Positions 34,518 to 43,861 of a stretch of 64,000 bases of DNA are shown piece by piece (position 1 is the first letter of the stretch; every line of letters begins with the position of its first letter). The notes under the pieces are model-generated. The model ran no database searches. It was not told the DNA's origin and was given only the letters and a program-made list of their open reading frames with translations. The position numbers and the translations under genes were made by a program. Source of the stretch: Suttonella indologenes (GTDB lineage Bacteria; Pseudomonadota; Gammaproteobacteria; Cardiobacteriales; Cardiobacteriaceae); the NCBI RefSeq assembly GCF_900460215.1, contig NZ_UHIA01000004.1:938001-1002000 (forward strand), given 5' to 3'.

Positions 34518-35525
34518 TTATTTGATTAAGCCGGCGAAATATTTCAAGGTGCGGATTAATTGGTTGGTGTAAGACATTTCATTGTCATACCAAGCAACGG
34601 TTTTCACCAATTGTTTGCCGCCGACTTCCATCACTTTGGTTTGCGTGGCGTCAAAGAGCGAGCCGAATTCAGAGCCGATGATGTCGGATGAGACCAATTC
34701 TTCTTCGGTGTAGCCGTAAGATTCGTTGGCTGCGGCTTTCATCGCGGCATTGATTTCGTCTTTAGTGACGTTTTTCTCAAGCACGGATACCAATTCGGTT
34801 ACAGAACCGGTCGCCACAGGCACACGTTGTGCCGCGCCGTCTAATTTACCGTTGAGTTCGGGGATAACCAGACCAATGGCTTTTGCCGCGCCGGTGCTGT
34901 TCGGCACGATGTTCATGGCGGCAGCGCGCGCACGACGTTTATCGCCTTTGCGGTGCGGCGCGTCAAGCGTCATTTGGTCGCCGGTGTAGGCGTGGATAGT
35001 AGTCATGATGCCGGTAACGATGCCGAATTTGTCGTTTAAGACTTTTGCCATCGGTGCTAAGCAGTTAGTGGTGCAAGAAGCGCCGGAAATGACGGTTTCG
35101 CTGCCGTCTAAGATGTCGTGGTTTACATTGAATACGATGGTTTTGATGTCATTGCCGCCCGGTGCAGAAATCACCACTTTTTTCGCGCCGGCTTGGATGT
35201 GTTGCTCGGCTTTGTCTTTACTGGTGAAGAAGCCTGTGCATTCCAATACTACATCAACGCCCAAATCGCCCCAAGGCAATTCGCTCGGGTTGGCATTAGA
35301 GAAGACTTTAATTGTTTTGCCATTGACAACGATGGCGTCGTCTTTCAGGGTTACTTCGCCTTTGAAACGGCCTTGCGTGGTGTCGTATTTGAACAAATGC
35401 ACGAGCATGTCGGCAGGGGTGAGGTCATTGATAGCGACGACTTCCAAGCCTTCGACTTCTGTCATTTGACGTAATGCCAAGCGACCGATACGACCGAAAC
35501 CATTGATTGCAACTTTAATACTCAT
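34518..35525 (-). CDS. gapA: Glyceraldehyde-3-phosphate dehydrogenase
   Basis: A 335-residue NAD-dependent glycolytic enzyme. The Rossmann start MSIKVAINGFGRIGR, the catalytic cysteine in SGASCTTNCLAPMAKVL and the C-terminal WYDNEMSYTNQLI block are all present. ATG 35525 with AGGAG seven bases upstream is the true start. The open frame to 35633 runs through the promoter. A sigma-70 promoter and a stable leader hairpin lie upstream. It stands alone between terminators. Confidence 0.97.
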   Translation of the reverse strand: MSIKVAINGFGRIGRLALRQMTEVEGLEVVAINDLTPADMLVHLFKYDTTQGRFKGEVTLKDDAIVVNGKTIKVFSNANPSELPWGDLGVDVVLECTGFFTSKDKAEQHIQAGAKKVVISAPGGNDIKTIVFNVNHDILDGSETVISGASCTTNCLAPMAKVLNDKFGIVTGIMTTIHAYTGDQMTLDAPHRKGDKRRARAAAMNIVPNSTGAAKAIGLVIPELNGKLDGAAQRVPVATGSVTELVSVLEKNVTKDEINAAMKAAANESYGYTEEELVSSDIIGSEFGSLFDATQTKVMEVGGKQLVKTVAWYDNEMSYTNQLIRTLKYFAGLIK

Positions 35526-35555
35526 TAAAAACTCCTGAGTGAGATGGGGTTGATT

Positions 35556-35573
35556 CGACGCGCATTCGCGTCG
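35556..35573 (-). promoter_or_regulatory. Hairpin in the gapA 5' leader
   Basis: CGACGCG (35556-35562) pairs with CGCGTCG (35567-35573) over a four-base loop, inside the roughly 70-base untranslated leader. It could stabilise the abundant gapA mRNA. Confidence 0.5.
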
Positions 35574-35603
35574 AGGCAGAAAGGCAGAGCCTTTGAACGG
35601 CGG

Positions 35604-35633
35604 ATTATACCTTTCTCGTCGGATAATATTCAA
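35604..35633 (-). promoter_or_regulatory. gapA promoter
   Basis: On the minus strand TTGAAT (35628-35633), an 18-base spacer, then a perfect TATAAT (35604-35609). Confidence 0.75.
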
Positions 35634-35639
35634 TAAGAA

Positions 35640-35664
35640 AAGCGGTTTAGAAATAAAACCGCTT
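35640..35664 (-). terminator. Terminator downstream of purD
   Basis: AAGCGGTTT (35640-35648) pairs with AAACCGCTT (35656-35664). The minus-strand copy ends in CTTTTCTTATT. Confidence 0.75.
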
Positions 35665-35719
35665 GTTTTTTAGTAAATTTCCGTATTGTGATTTCACAGT
35701 TTATTCACAAAATCGGGGC

Positions 35720-36979
35720 TTAAGACGGGATTTCGCCGATGTCTTTGCGGTAGACCATACGCTCGAATTGGATTTTTTCCAATGCGCTGTAGGCCTGCGT
35801 GCGCGCTTTGCCAAGGTCGTCGCCGAGCGCGACCACGTTTAATACGCGTCCGCCGCTGCTAAGAAAACCGTTATCGACTTTTTTCGCGCCCGCGATAAAG
35901 ACTTGGGCGAAGCAGCTGGCTTTTTCCACGCCGCTAATCGGCAATCCGACCGCGTATTCATTGGGATAACCGCCCGATGCCGCGACTAAGCATACGGCGT
36001 GTTTTGGCGACCATTGCAGTTCGATGTCCGCCAATTTGCCGTCGATGCAGGCTAAGACGGCGTCTAAAAGCGAGCTTTGCATCAGCGCCAGCACGGCTTG
36101 GGTTTCGGGATCGCCGAGGCGCATATTGTATTCGAGCAGGAATACGCCGCGTTCGTTGACCATCAAGCCGAAGAAGATAATGCCGGCGAATTGCAGTTGT
36201 TCGGCCTGAATGCCGCGCAGGGTCGGCAGCATGATGTCGTCGATAAAGGCTTGGTATTGCGTCGGCGTAAAGCTCGGATGCGGCGCTACGACGCCCATGC
36301 CCCCCGTGTTTTCGCCCTGATTGTATTCGCCGATGGTTTTATGGTCTTTGGCGCTTTTCAGCGGCACGATGTTTTTGCCGTCGCAAAGACTGAGGATAGA
36401 AACTTCAAATCCTTCTAAAAATTCTTCAATTACGATTTCCGTTCCCGCCGCGCCGAAGCGGTTTTTCAGCATAATATCGCGCACCGCTTTTTCGGCTTCG
36501 GCTTGGTTTTGGCAAATGATCACGCCTTTGCCCGCCGCCAAACCGCTGGCTTTGACCACCGTCGGATAGGGGCAGGTTTTCAGATAGGCAAGGGCTTGTT
36601 CGGCTTGATCGAAACTTTGGTAGGCGGCGGTTTTAACGCCGTATTTCTGCATAAATGCTTTGGCAAAGCGCTTGCTGCCCTCCAGCATCGCCGCCGCTTG
36701 ATGCGGTCCGAAGATGTTCAAGCCGGCGGCTTGGAATCTGTCCACGATGCCGTCTACCAGCCATGCTTCCGAGCCGACGAAGGTCAGCCCGATATCGTTA
36801 TTGCGCGCGAATTGCAGCAGGGCGTCGCTGTCTGTGAGGGCGAGATTTTCCGCGCGTTCCAGCGAGGCGGTGCCGCCGTTACCGGGCGCGACATAGATAT
36901 GCGTGATGCGCGGCTCTTGCGCCAATTTCCAAGCGATGGCGTGTTCGCGTCCGCCGTTTCCGATGATAAGGGCTTTCAT
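35720..36979 (-). CDS. purD: Phosphoribosylamine-glycine ligase
   Basis: A 419-residue ATP-grasp enzyme joining glycine to phosphoribosylamine in purine synthesis. The N-terminal MKALIIGNGGREHAIAWKL block, the ATP-grasp strand YPTVVKASGLAAGKGV, EEFLEGFEVS, and the metal-binding LEYNMRLGDPETQAV are complete; length matches the family (about 425). It is not next to purH as in many gammaproteobacteria. It diverges from prfB across a 116-bp intergenic region. Confidence 0.96.
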   Translation of the reverse strand: MKALIIGNGGREHAIAWKLAQEPRITHIYVAPGNGGTASLERAENLALTDSDALLQFARNNDIGLTFVGSEAWLVDGIVDRFQAAGLNIFGPHQAAAMLEGSKRFAKAFMQKYGVKTAAYQSFDQAEQALAYLKTCPYPTVVKASGLAAGKGVIICQNQAEAEKAVRDIMLKNRFGAAGTEIVIEEFLEGFEVSILSLCDGKNIVPLKSAKDHKTIGEYNQGENTGGMGVVAPHPSFTPTQYQAFIDDIMLPTLRGIQAEQLQFAGIIFFGLMVNERGVFLLEYNMRLGDPETQAVLALMQSSLLDAVLACIDGKLADIELQWSPKHAVCLVAASGGYPNEYAVGLPISGVEKASCFAQVFIAGAKKVDNGFLSSGGRVLNVVALGDDLGKARTQAYSALEKIQFERMVYRKDIGEIPS

Positions 36980-37095
36980 GGCTGTCCTTTTCTTTAAGTG
37001 GAAGAATGCGACATTTTACTGATTTTATGCGGCGATGAACATAGAGCTTGCCGAGTAAAAGGCGTATAATGCGCCGTTTTTTCAATGGATCGTTT

Positions 37096-38197
37096 ATGGA
37101 ATTAAATAGCACTTATGCCCATATTGACGCGCTGCTCGAGCGAGCGAAGGCGCTTCGGGGGTATCTTTGACTACGAGGGCAAATCCGAGCGTTTAGATGA
37201 GGTAAACCGCGAGCTGGAGCAGCCTGATGTGTGGAATAATCCCGATGAGGCGGCAAAGCTCAATCAAGAGCGGGTGTCGCTGGAGGCGGTGGTCAATAAT
37301 CTCGACCACATCAATAGCGGTCTTATCGATACGCGCGAGATTATCGAGCTGGCGGAAGCGGCGGACGACGAAGGCATGGTCAATGAGGCTTTGCAAGATT
37401 TGCGCGGCTTGGAAGCGCAGATTGAGAGTTTGGAATTCCGCCGCATGTTTGCCGGCGAATTGGACGGTAACAATGCTTTCTTGGATATTCAGGCGGGTTC
37501 GGGCGGCACCGAGGCGCAGGATTGGGCGTCGATGCTTTTGCGTATGTATCTGCGCTGGGGCGAGACAAAAGGTTTTAAAACCGAATTGATTGAAGAATCC
37601 GCCGGCGATGTGGCGGGGATTAAATCCGCTACGATTCAATTTGAAGGCGAGTATGCCTACGGCTGGCTACGCACGGAAATCGGCGTGCATCGTTTGGTGC
37701 GCAAATCGCCTTTTGATTCCGGCAACCGTCGCCACACTTCTTTTGCGGCGGTGTTTGTGTCGCCGGAGATTGACGATAATGTGGAAATCGACATTAATCC
37801 GGCGGATTTGCGGATTGATGTTTACCGCGCTTCGGGCGCGGGCGGTCAGCACGTCAATAGAACGGAGTCGGCGGTGCGGATTACGCATTTGCCGACCAAT
37901 ATCGTGGTGCAGTCGCAAAACAGCCGCAGCCAGCATCAGAACAAAGACACTTGTATGCGGCAGTTGCGCGCCAAACTCTATGAATTGGAGATGAAAAAGC
38001 GCAGTGCCAGCGCGCAGGCGATGGAAGACAGCAAATCCGATATCGGCTGGGGGAATCAGATTCGTTCCTATGTGCTGGATCAGCAGCGCATTAAAGATTT
38101 GCGCACCGGCTATGAAACCAGCAATACGCAAGCCGTTTTAGACGGCGATTTGGATCCGTTTATTAAAGAAAGTTTGAAACAGGGAGTTGAGGCATGA
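37096..38197 (+). CDS. prfB: Peptide chain release factor 2, with programmed +1 frameshift
   Basis: RF2 recognises UGA and UAA stop codons. Translation starts at ATG 37096 and reads 24 codons to CTT TGA (37165-37170). It then slips +1 to continue from GAC at 37169, giving 366 residues (E. coli 365). The downstream frame carries SPFDSG (stop-codon recognition tripeptide region) and GAGGQHVNRTESAVR with the catalytic GGQ. The slip site has the usual internal Shine-Dalgarno-like CGGGGG just upstream. The stop overlaps the lysS start (ATGA), the same prfB-lysS pairing as in E. coli. Confidence 0.97.
37157..37171 (+). promoter_or_regulatory. Programmed +1 frameshift site of prfB
   Basis: The window reads GGGGGTATCTTTGAC: an internal Shine-Dalgarno-like G-run, then the CUU slippery codon before an in-frame UGA followed by C. 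It forms an autoregulatory loop in which low RF2 promotes frameshifting and more RF2. Confidence 0.95.
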
Positions 38198-39699
38198 GTG
38201 AGCAGCCCAATCACATCGCAGCAGATGAAAACAAATTAGTCGCCGAGCGCCGCCAGAAATTGCAAAAAATCCGCGACAGTCAGGCGGTGGCCTTTCCGAA
38301 TGACGCGCGTCCCACTCATCAGGCACAAACCTTACATGCCGAGTATGACAACGCAGACGAAGCGGCATTGACGGCAGTCGGCGAGGTCAGCATTGCCGGG
38401 CGCATGATGGCAAAACGCATTATGGGCAAAGCGAGCTTTACTCAGTTGCAGGACGGTAGCGGTGCGCGTATGCAGGCTTATGTGGCGCGCGACGAATTGC
38501 CCGAGGGCGTATATGCCGATTTCAAAACTTGGGATGTGGGCGATATCGTCTTTTTACGCGGTTATTTATTTCGCACCCAGACCGGCGAGCTGACCATTCA
38601 TGCGCGGGAAATCCGCTTGTTGGTGAAGTCTTTGCGTCCCTTACCTGAAAAATTCCACGGATTGACCGACCAAGAAACGCGTTACCGCCAACGCTATGTG
38701 GATTTGATTATGAACGCGCAGAGTCGCGAGGTTTTTGTCACGCGCTCAAAAATCATCAGTTATATCCGTCATTTCTTTGAAAATGAGGGTTTTTTAGAGG
38801 TTGAAACGCCGATGATGCACCCGATTCCGGGCGGCGCGGCGGCAAAGCCTTTCCAAACCCATCATAATACCTTGGACATGGATTTGTATCTGCGGATTGC
38901 GCCGGAATTGTATTTGAAACGCTTGGTGGTAGGCGGTTTGGAGCGGGTGTTTGAAATTAACCGTAATTTCCGCAATGAGGGGATTTCTACCCGCCATAAT
39001 CCGGAATTTACCATGCTGGAATTTTATCAAGCCTATGCCGATTATGAGGATTTGATGAGTCTGAGCGAGAAACTGTTGCGCGGCTTGGCGCAGGAAGTCT
39101 TGGGCAATACGGCGGTGGATTATCAAGGCACTCTGATTGATTTTGGCAAAGACTTCACGCGATTGCCGATGCGCGAGGCGGTTAAGCAGTATTTGCCTGA
39201 GGCGGCGGAGATTTTAGACGACAAAGCGGCGATGGTCGCCTTGCTCAAATCACGCTTTAAAATTGATGCCAATGAAGCGATGGCGCAAGGACAATTGCTG
39301 ACCCTGTTGTTTGAAGAAGGGGTAGAGCATCAATTGATTCAGCCGACCTTTATCACGCAATATCCGGCAGAAGTCTCGCCTTTGTCGCGCCGCAATGATG
39401 AAAATCCCGCGGTAACCGACCGTTTCGAGCTCTTTATCGGCGGACGCGAGATTGCCAACGGCTTCTCGGAGCTTAATGATGCCGAAGACCAAGCGGAACG
39501 TTTCAAAGCGCAGGTGGCGGCGAAAGATGCCGGCGACGACGAAGCTATGCATTATGACGGCGATTTCGTGCGCGCTTTGGAATACGGCTTGCCGCCCACC
39601 GCGGGACAGGGTATCGGCATCGACCGCTTGGTCATGCTGCTGACCAACAGCCCTTCGATTCGCGATGTCTTGTTATTCCCGCAAATGCGTCCCGAATAA
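38194..39699 (+). CDS. lysS: Lysyl-tRNA synthetase, class II
   Basis: A 501-residue class II synthetase charging tRNA-Lys. An N-terminal OB-fold anticodon-binding domain (about 55-150, with GRMMAKRIMGKASF) precedes the catalytic domain. Class II motifs are visible as PMMHPIPGGAAAKPF (motif 1 region), FRNEGISTRHNPEFTMLEFY (motif 2) and GIGIDRLVML (motif 3). Length matches E. coli LysS (505). Its start overlaps the prfB stop, so the two are translationally coupled. Confidence 0.97.
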   Translation: MSEQPNHIAADENKLVAERRQKLQKIRDSQAVAFPNDARPTHQAQTLHAEYDNADEAALTAVGEVSIAGRMMAKRIMGKASFTQLQDGSGARMQAYVARDELPEGVYADFKTWDVGDIVFLRGYLFRTQTGELTIHAREIRLLVKSLRPLPEKFHGLTDQETRYRQRYVDLIMNAQSREVFVTRSKIISYIRHFFENEGFLEVETPMMHPIPGGAAAKPFQTHHNTLDMDLYLRIAPELYLKRLVVGGLERVFEINRNFRNEGISTRHNPEFTMLEFYQAYADYEDLMSLSEKLLRGLAQEVLGNTAVDYQGTLIDFGKDFTRLPMREAVKQYLPEAAEILDDKAAMVALLKSRFKIDANEAMAQGQLLTLLFEEGVEHQLIQPTFITQYPAEVSPLSRRNDENPAVTDRFELFIGGREIANGFSELNDAEDQAERFKAQVAAKDAGDDEAMHYDGDFVRALEYGLPPTAGQGIGIDRLVMLLTNSPSIRDVLLFPQMRPE

Positions 39700-39777
39700 A
39701 CGCCGCGCTACAGAAAATTAACATTCTGTGCTCAGCTTTTGCCTAGAATGCGCGTTTTTCTGATGTAAAGAGTGAAT

Positions 39778-40707
39778 ATGAAAAAACTAAACAGTTTATT
39801 GACCGCCGCTGCGATGCTCTGCTTCTCGGCAGTGAGTATGGCGCAGGTAACCGAAGTGGTGCGCCTGCCGCCGCAGGGCGTTGATGTTATCGGCATGGTG
39901 CGCCAAGTGCAGGCGGGCGATCAAGATACCTTGCTCGATATCGGACGCCACTTTAATGTGGGTGGCGATGCGATGAGAAACGCCAATCCCGGCGTGGATT
40001 TCTGGTATCCCGGCGCCGGCAGCAATGTCTTGGTACCGACGCGCTATATTCTGCCCGATGTGCCGCGTGAGGGCATTGTGGTGAATTTGCCGGAAATGCG
40101 TCTGTATTATTTCGATAAACAGGCACAGACGGTGCGTGTCTATGCTATCGGTATCGGACGCGAAGGACGCGATACGCCGCTGGGCGTGCAGGCGATTACC
40201 GAAATGCGCCGCAATCCGACGTGGACGCCGCCGGCTTCGATTCGCGCCGAACATGCGGCGCAAGGGCATATTCTGCCGGCGGTGGTGCCGGCAGGGCCTG
40301 ATAATCCTTTGGGTACGCGCGCGATGCGCCTGACCAATCCCAGTTATTTGATTCACGGCACCGCCAAGCCTTGGGGCGTGGGGATGCGCGTTTCTTCGGG
40401 CTGTATTCGTATGTATCCTGAGGGGGTGGAGGAATTGTTCGAGCTGGTTGGCGTGGGCACTAAGGTCAATATCCTAAAAGAGGAAATGAAGGTCGGTTGG
40501 TTTGGTGATGAGCTATATTTGGAATATCACCCGCCTTTGGAAGAGGATAATATTTCCTCCGAACAGGCGATGTATGAGGCGATTGATTTGGTCAACCGCA
40601 AAGCGGCGCAATACGGTTTGACGGTGGAAGAAAACGTGATTCGCGCGGTGGTCAATGAAGCTACCGGTATGCCGGTCTCGGTGGCTTATCAGCGCCACGG
40701 TATGTAA
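39778..40707 (+). CDS. L,D-transpeptidase with LysM-like domain (YkuD/ErfK family)
   Basis: A 309-residue exported enzyme. A signal peptide ends near residue 22 (SMA-Q). A LysM-like segment (VQAGDQDTLLDIGRHFNVGGDAMRNANP) should bind peptidoglycan. The YkuD domain has the catalytic block HGTAKPWGVGMRVSSGCIRM, in which His and Cys are the active-site pair. Such enzymes attach Braun-type lipoprotein or make 3-3 cross-links in the periplasm. I prefer ATG 39778, with AAAGAG upstream, over the GTG at 39772. A hairpin at 40718 follows. Which ErfK/YbiS/YcfS subgroup it belongs to is uncertain. Confidence 0.9.
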   Translation: MKKLNSLLTAAAMLCFSAVSMAQVTEVVRLPPQGVDVIGMVRQVQAGDQDTLLDIGRHFNVGGDAMRNANPGVDFWYPGAGSNVLVPTRYILPDVPREGIVVNLPEMRLYYFDKQAQTVRVYAIGIGREGRDTPLGVQAITEMRRNPTWTPPASIRAEHAAQGHILPAVVPAGPDNPLGTRAMRLTNPSYLIHGTAKPWGVGMRVSSGCIRMYPEGVEELFELVGVGTKVNILKEEMKVGWFGDELYLEYHPPLEEDNISSEQAMYEAIDLVNRKAAQYGLTVEENVIRAVVNEATGMPVSVAYQRHGM

Positions 40708-40717
40708 AGAAAGCAAG

Positions 40718-40735
40718 CGGCGGATTTATCCGCCG
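40718..40735 (+). terminator. Hairpin after the L,D-transpeptidase gene
   Basis: CGGCGGA (40718-40724) pairs with TCCGCCG (40729-40735), followed by TTCTTCTT. It probably separates the gene from uvrD. Confidence 0.65.
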
Positions 40736-40757
40736 TTCTTCTTGCAAAGGATGATTT

Positions 40758-42947
40758 ATGGATGTTAGCGAGATTTTAGAAGGCTTGAATGCCGAGCAGC
40801 GCGAGGCGGTCAGCCATCATGAGCGGATTGTGCGCGTGATTGCCGGCGCCGGCAGCGGCAAAACGCGGGTCTTGGTGCAGAGAATGCTGTGGCTGATGAA
40901 GGTGGAGGGATTGCCGGCGCAGGCTTTGCTTGCCCTGACTTTTACCAATAAGGCAGCGCGCGAAATGCAGCAGCGTTTGGAAGTCGGTGTGCAAAGCCGT
41001 TTGCCGGATTTGTGGATGGGGACTTTTCACGGCATTTGCTATCGCATTCTGCGCCGTCATGCGGAGAAAATGGGCTGGATTAAGGACTTTGTTGTCATGG
41101 ACAGCGAAGACCAGTTGAGCTTTATCCGCCGCCTGATGCGGGATAATTTATGGTCGGATGATACCATCAGTGCGCAGGATTTGCGCAATTATATCAATAA
41201 GCAGAAAGAGCAGGGCTTGCGGGCGAATGCGGTGGTCGTCAAATCCGCGCAAGCAGTCGTGATGCGCGATTTTTACCAGCAGTATGAATATCGCAGTAAA
41301 GAGCAGGGGCGGATGGATTTCGCGGAATTGCAATTGCTAACGGTGGAATTATTGCAAAGCCACGATAATGTGCGCGAGAGTTTCCGCCGCCGTTTTGAAG
41401 CGATTTTGGTCGATGAGTTTCAAGATACCAACGGTCTGCAAATGCAATTAATCGAATTGCTGTTATCGCCGAGCGGCCGCCTGTTTGTCGTCGGCGACGA
41501 CGATCAGTCGATTTATTCATGGCGCGGCGCGCGCGTGGAAAACATGTTGGAATTGGAACAGCGTTTTCCGCAGGAAGTGGCAACGGTGCGTCTGGAACAG
41601 AATTACCGTTCTACCCAAACCATTTTGGAAGCGGCAAATGCCCTGATTGCGGAAAATACACAGCGTTTGGGCAAACGGCTGTGGAGCGAGGGCAATGCCG
41701 GCGAAAAAATTGTCGTCTATCCCGCTTATAACGAATATGACGAGGCGGAATACGTGGCGGCGCAAGTGCTGCTCATATTGGAGCAGGGCGGAAATTACCG
41801 CGATTGTGCGGTCTTGTACCGTTCCAATGCGATTTCGCGCGTATTTGAAAAAGTCTTTACCGGTCATCAGATTCCCTACCGCGTTTACGGCGGTCTGCGC
41901 TTTTTTGAGCGGGCGGAAATTAAAGATGCTTTGGCGTATTTGCGTATGGCGCTGCAGCCGCATGATGACAATGCCTTCGAGCGGATTGTAAATGTACCGG
42001 CGCGCGCGATTGGCAATAAGACGGTGGAAGATTTGCGCAGTCTGACCCAACAAGGCAATCTGTCATTTTGGCAATTGTTGGAAGACGAAGCCTTGCTGCG
42101 TCGCCATATCGCTACAAGGGCCGTTAATGCCTTATTGCAATTCCGCAGTCTGATTCTGCATTTGCGCGATGCGCTGGCGGCGCAAAACACGCTGAAAGAA
42201 GCCATGGAAATCTTGCTGAAAGACAGCGGTCTGAATGCCATGTACGAGCAAAGCAAAAAAGAAGATGCCTTATCGCGCTTGGAAAACCTGCAAGAATTAG
42301 TCAGCGCCGCGGCTTATGCCGATGCGCGTTATCAGGGTGCATCGGTGCCGATTGGCGAGCGTATCGAGCAATTCCTTGCCGATGCCGCCTTGGATGCCGG
42401 CGATAATGAGGCGGAAGAAGACGGTAATGCGGTGCAATTAATGACCATGCACAGCGCCAAAGGTTTGGAATTTCCACAAGTGTTCGTGGTTGCCTGCGAA
42501 GAAGACATCTTCCCGCATTATCATTCTCTGAATGATAAAAAATCTCTGGAAGAAGAACGGCGTTTGGCTTATGTGGCGATTACCAGAGCCATGCAGAAAC
42601 TCACCATTTCTTTTGCCCAGCGCCGTCGCTTTCAAGGGAATGAAAAATATCCGGAACCTTCGCGCTATTTGGGGGAAATTCCCGAGCATTTACTGCATGC
42701 CGTGCGTCCCTTGGTTTTCCATAAAGCAATGCCGTGGCGTCATGAGACGGAGATTCAACATAAAACACAAAGCAGCAGCGAAGGGCAAACATTTCAAATC
42801 GGCGAAGATGTCTTGCACCCCAGTTTCGGACAAGGCACAATCACGCATTTGGAAGGACAGGGCGAACATTCGCGCGCCTTAGTGCGATTTACCGACAAAC
42901 AGGAAAAATGGCTGGTGCTTGCTTATGCGAAATTAAGTAAAATCTAG
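40758..42947 (+). CDS. uvrD: DNA helicase II
   Basis: A 729-residue superfamily 1A 3'-5' helicase used in excision and mismatch repair. Walker A is AGAGSGKT (29-36). The other motifs visible are LTFTNKAAREM (Ia), VDEFQDTN (II), GDDDQSIYSWRGA (III), LEQNYRST (IV), TMHSAKGLEFPQVFV (V) and EERRLAYVAITRA (VI). Length matches E. coli UvrD (720). AAAGGA precedes the ATG. It is the second excision-repair gene in the window but is not linked to uvrB. Confidence 0.96.
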   Translation: MDVSEILEGLNAEQREAVSHHERIVRVIAGAGSGKTRVLVQRMLWLMKVEGLPAQALLALTFTNKAAREMQQRLEVGVQSRLPDLWMGTFHGICYRILRRHAEKMGWIKDFVVMDSEDQLSFIRRLMRDNLWSDDTISAQDLRNYINKQKEQGLRANAVVVKSAQAVVMRDFYQQYEYRSKEQGRMDFAELQLLTVELLQSHDNVRESFRRRFEAILVDEFQDTNGLQMQLIELLLSPSGRLFVVGDDDQSIYSWRGARVENMLELEQRFPQEVATVRLEQNYRSTQTILEAANALIAENTQRLGKRLWSEGNAGEKIVVYPAYNEYDEAEYVAAQVLLILEQGGNYRDCAVLYRSNAISRVFEKVFTGHQIPYRVYGGLRFFERAEIKDALAYLRMALQPHDDNAFERIVNVPARAIGNKTVEDLRSLTQQGNLSFWQLLEDEALLRRHIATRAVNALLQFRSLILHLRDALAAQNTLKEAMEILLKDSGLNAMYEQSKKEDALSRLENLQELVSAAAYADARYQGASVPIGERIEQFLADAALDAGDNEAEEDGNAVQLMTMHSAKGLEFPQVFVVACEEDIFPHYHSLNDKKSLEEERRLAYVAITRAMQKLTISFAQRRRFQGNEKYPEPSRYLGEIPEHLLHAVRPLVFHKAMPWRHETEIQHKTQSSSEGQTFQIGEDVLHPSFGQGTITHLEGQGEHSRALVRFTDKQEKWLVLAYAKLSKI

Positions 42948-43000
42948 CCTCCGATTTGATACTGTAATAATCTAAATTTTAGGATAATTAAGGAAATAAC

Positions 43001-43465
43001 ATGAGTCAAAAAATGAATGTGGAAAGTTTTAATCTCGACCACACCAAAGTCAAAGCCCCTTATCTGCGTTTAGCCGATAAAAAAACAGGCGCGCACGGCG
43101 ATACGATTTTTAAATACGATTTGCGCATCTGCCAGCCCAATAAAGCCCATATGGAAATGCCCGCCCTGCATTCGTTGGAGCATTTGATGGCGGAATTATC
43201 CCGCAACCACAGCACGCAAGTCTTGGACATCTCGCCGATGGGCTGTCAAACCGGTTTTTATATTTCCTTAATCAACGAACCCGATTATCAAAGCGCCTTG
43301 GATTTGGTAGAAAAAACCCTGCATGATGTTTTGGCGGCAACGGAAGTGCCCGCCTGCAATGAAATCCAATGCGGTTGGGCGGCAAGCCACTCGCTCGCCG
43401 GCGCGCAAGCCTTGGCAAAAGACCTGCTCGCCAAACGCGACGAATGGGAAATGGTTTTCGCCTAA
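43001..43465 (+). CDS. luxS: S-ribosylhomocysteine lyase (autoinducer-2 synthase)
   Basis: A 154-residue metalloenzyme that splits S-ribosylhomocysteine into homocysteine and the AI-2 precursor DPD. Metal ligands are His57 and His61 in HSLEH, with catalytic Glu60, and Cys124 in NEIQCGW. Catalytic Cys82 is in GCQTGFY. These positions and the length lie close to Bacillus LuxS (157 residues), not the roughly 170-residue enterobacterial form. AAGGAA precedes the ATG. It lies alone between uvrD and rpsO. Confidence 0.95.
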   Translation: MSQKMNVESFNLDHTKVKAPYLRLADKKTGAHGDTIFKYDLRICQPNKAHMEMPALHSLEHLMAELSRNHSTQVLDISPMGCQTGFYISLINEPDYQSALDLVEKTLHDVLAATEVPACNEIQCGWAASHSLAGAQALAKDLLAKRDEWEMVFA

Positions 43466-43490
43466 TCGAAACAAAAACGCAGGGAAAAAC

Positions 43491-43519
43491 TTGCCTTTAT
43501 TCCCGCTTTACACTACACT
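43491..43519 (+). promoter_or_regulatory. rpsO-pnp promoter
   Basis: TTGCCT (43491-43496), 17-base spacer, TACACT (43514-43519), giving a leader of about 50 bases before rpsO. Confidence 0.65.
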
Positions 43520-43576
43520 GCCGCGCTTTCGCCATGCCAACGCCATCGGCAAAGCGTTAATTAATTGGAGTTTAAA

Positions 43577-43843
43577 ATGCTAACTATTGAAAACAAAGCT
43601 GAAATTATTAAAAAATACCAAAAGGCAGAAGGCGACACCGGTTCGACTGCCGTGCAAGTCGCGCTCTTGACCGCACGTATCGAAGATTTGCAAAAACACT
43701 TCGCACACAATAAAAAAGATCACCATTCGCGCCGCGGTTTATTGCGTATGGTCAGCTCTCGCCGTCGTTTGTTGGAATACCTCAAGCGCACAGATTTTGA
43801 AGGCTACCGCAGCCTGATTGCCGATTTAGGTTTGCGTCGTTAA
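43577..43843 (+). CDS. rpsO: 30S ribosomal protein S15
   Basis: An 88-residue primary 16S-binding protein of the small subunit platform. The family core GDTGSTAVQVALLTARIEDLQKH, HHSRRGLLRMVSSRRRLLEYL is intact. The start is ATG 43577 (MLTIENK) after GGAG; the in-frame ATG four codons upstream is rejected because it overlaps that Shine-Dalgarno. It precedes pnp by 18 bp in the standard rpsO-pnp order. In E. coli S15 represses its own leader by a pseudoknot; I did not find an obvious equivalent here. Confidence 0.96.
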   Translation: MLTIENKAEIIKKYQKAEGDTGSTAVQVALLTARIEDLQKHFAHNKKDHHSRRGLLRMVSSRRRLLEYLKRTDFEGYRSLIADLGLRR

Positions 43844-43861
43844 TTAAGAAAAAGGTCAAGC

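Noticed and set aside
37115..37168. Separate start for RF2 at 37115
   Set aside because: The real gene starts at 37096 in another frame and joins by the programmed frameshift.
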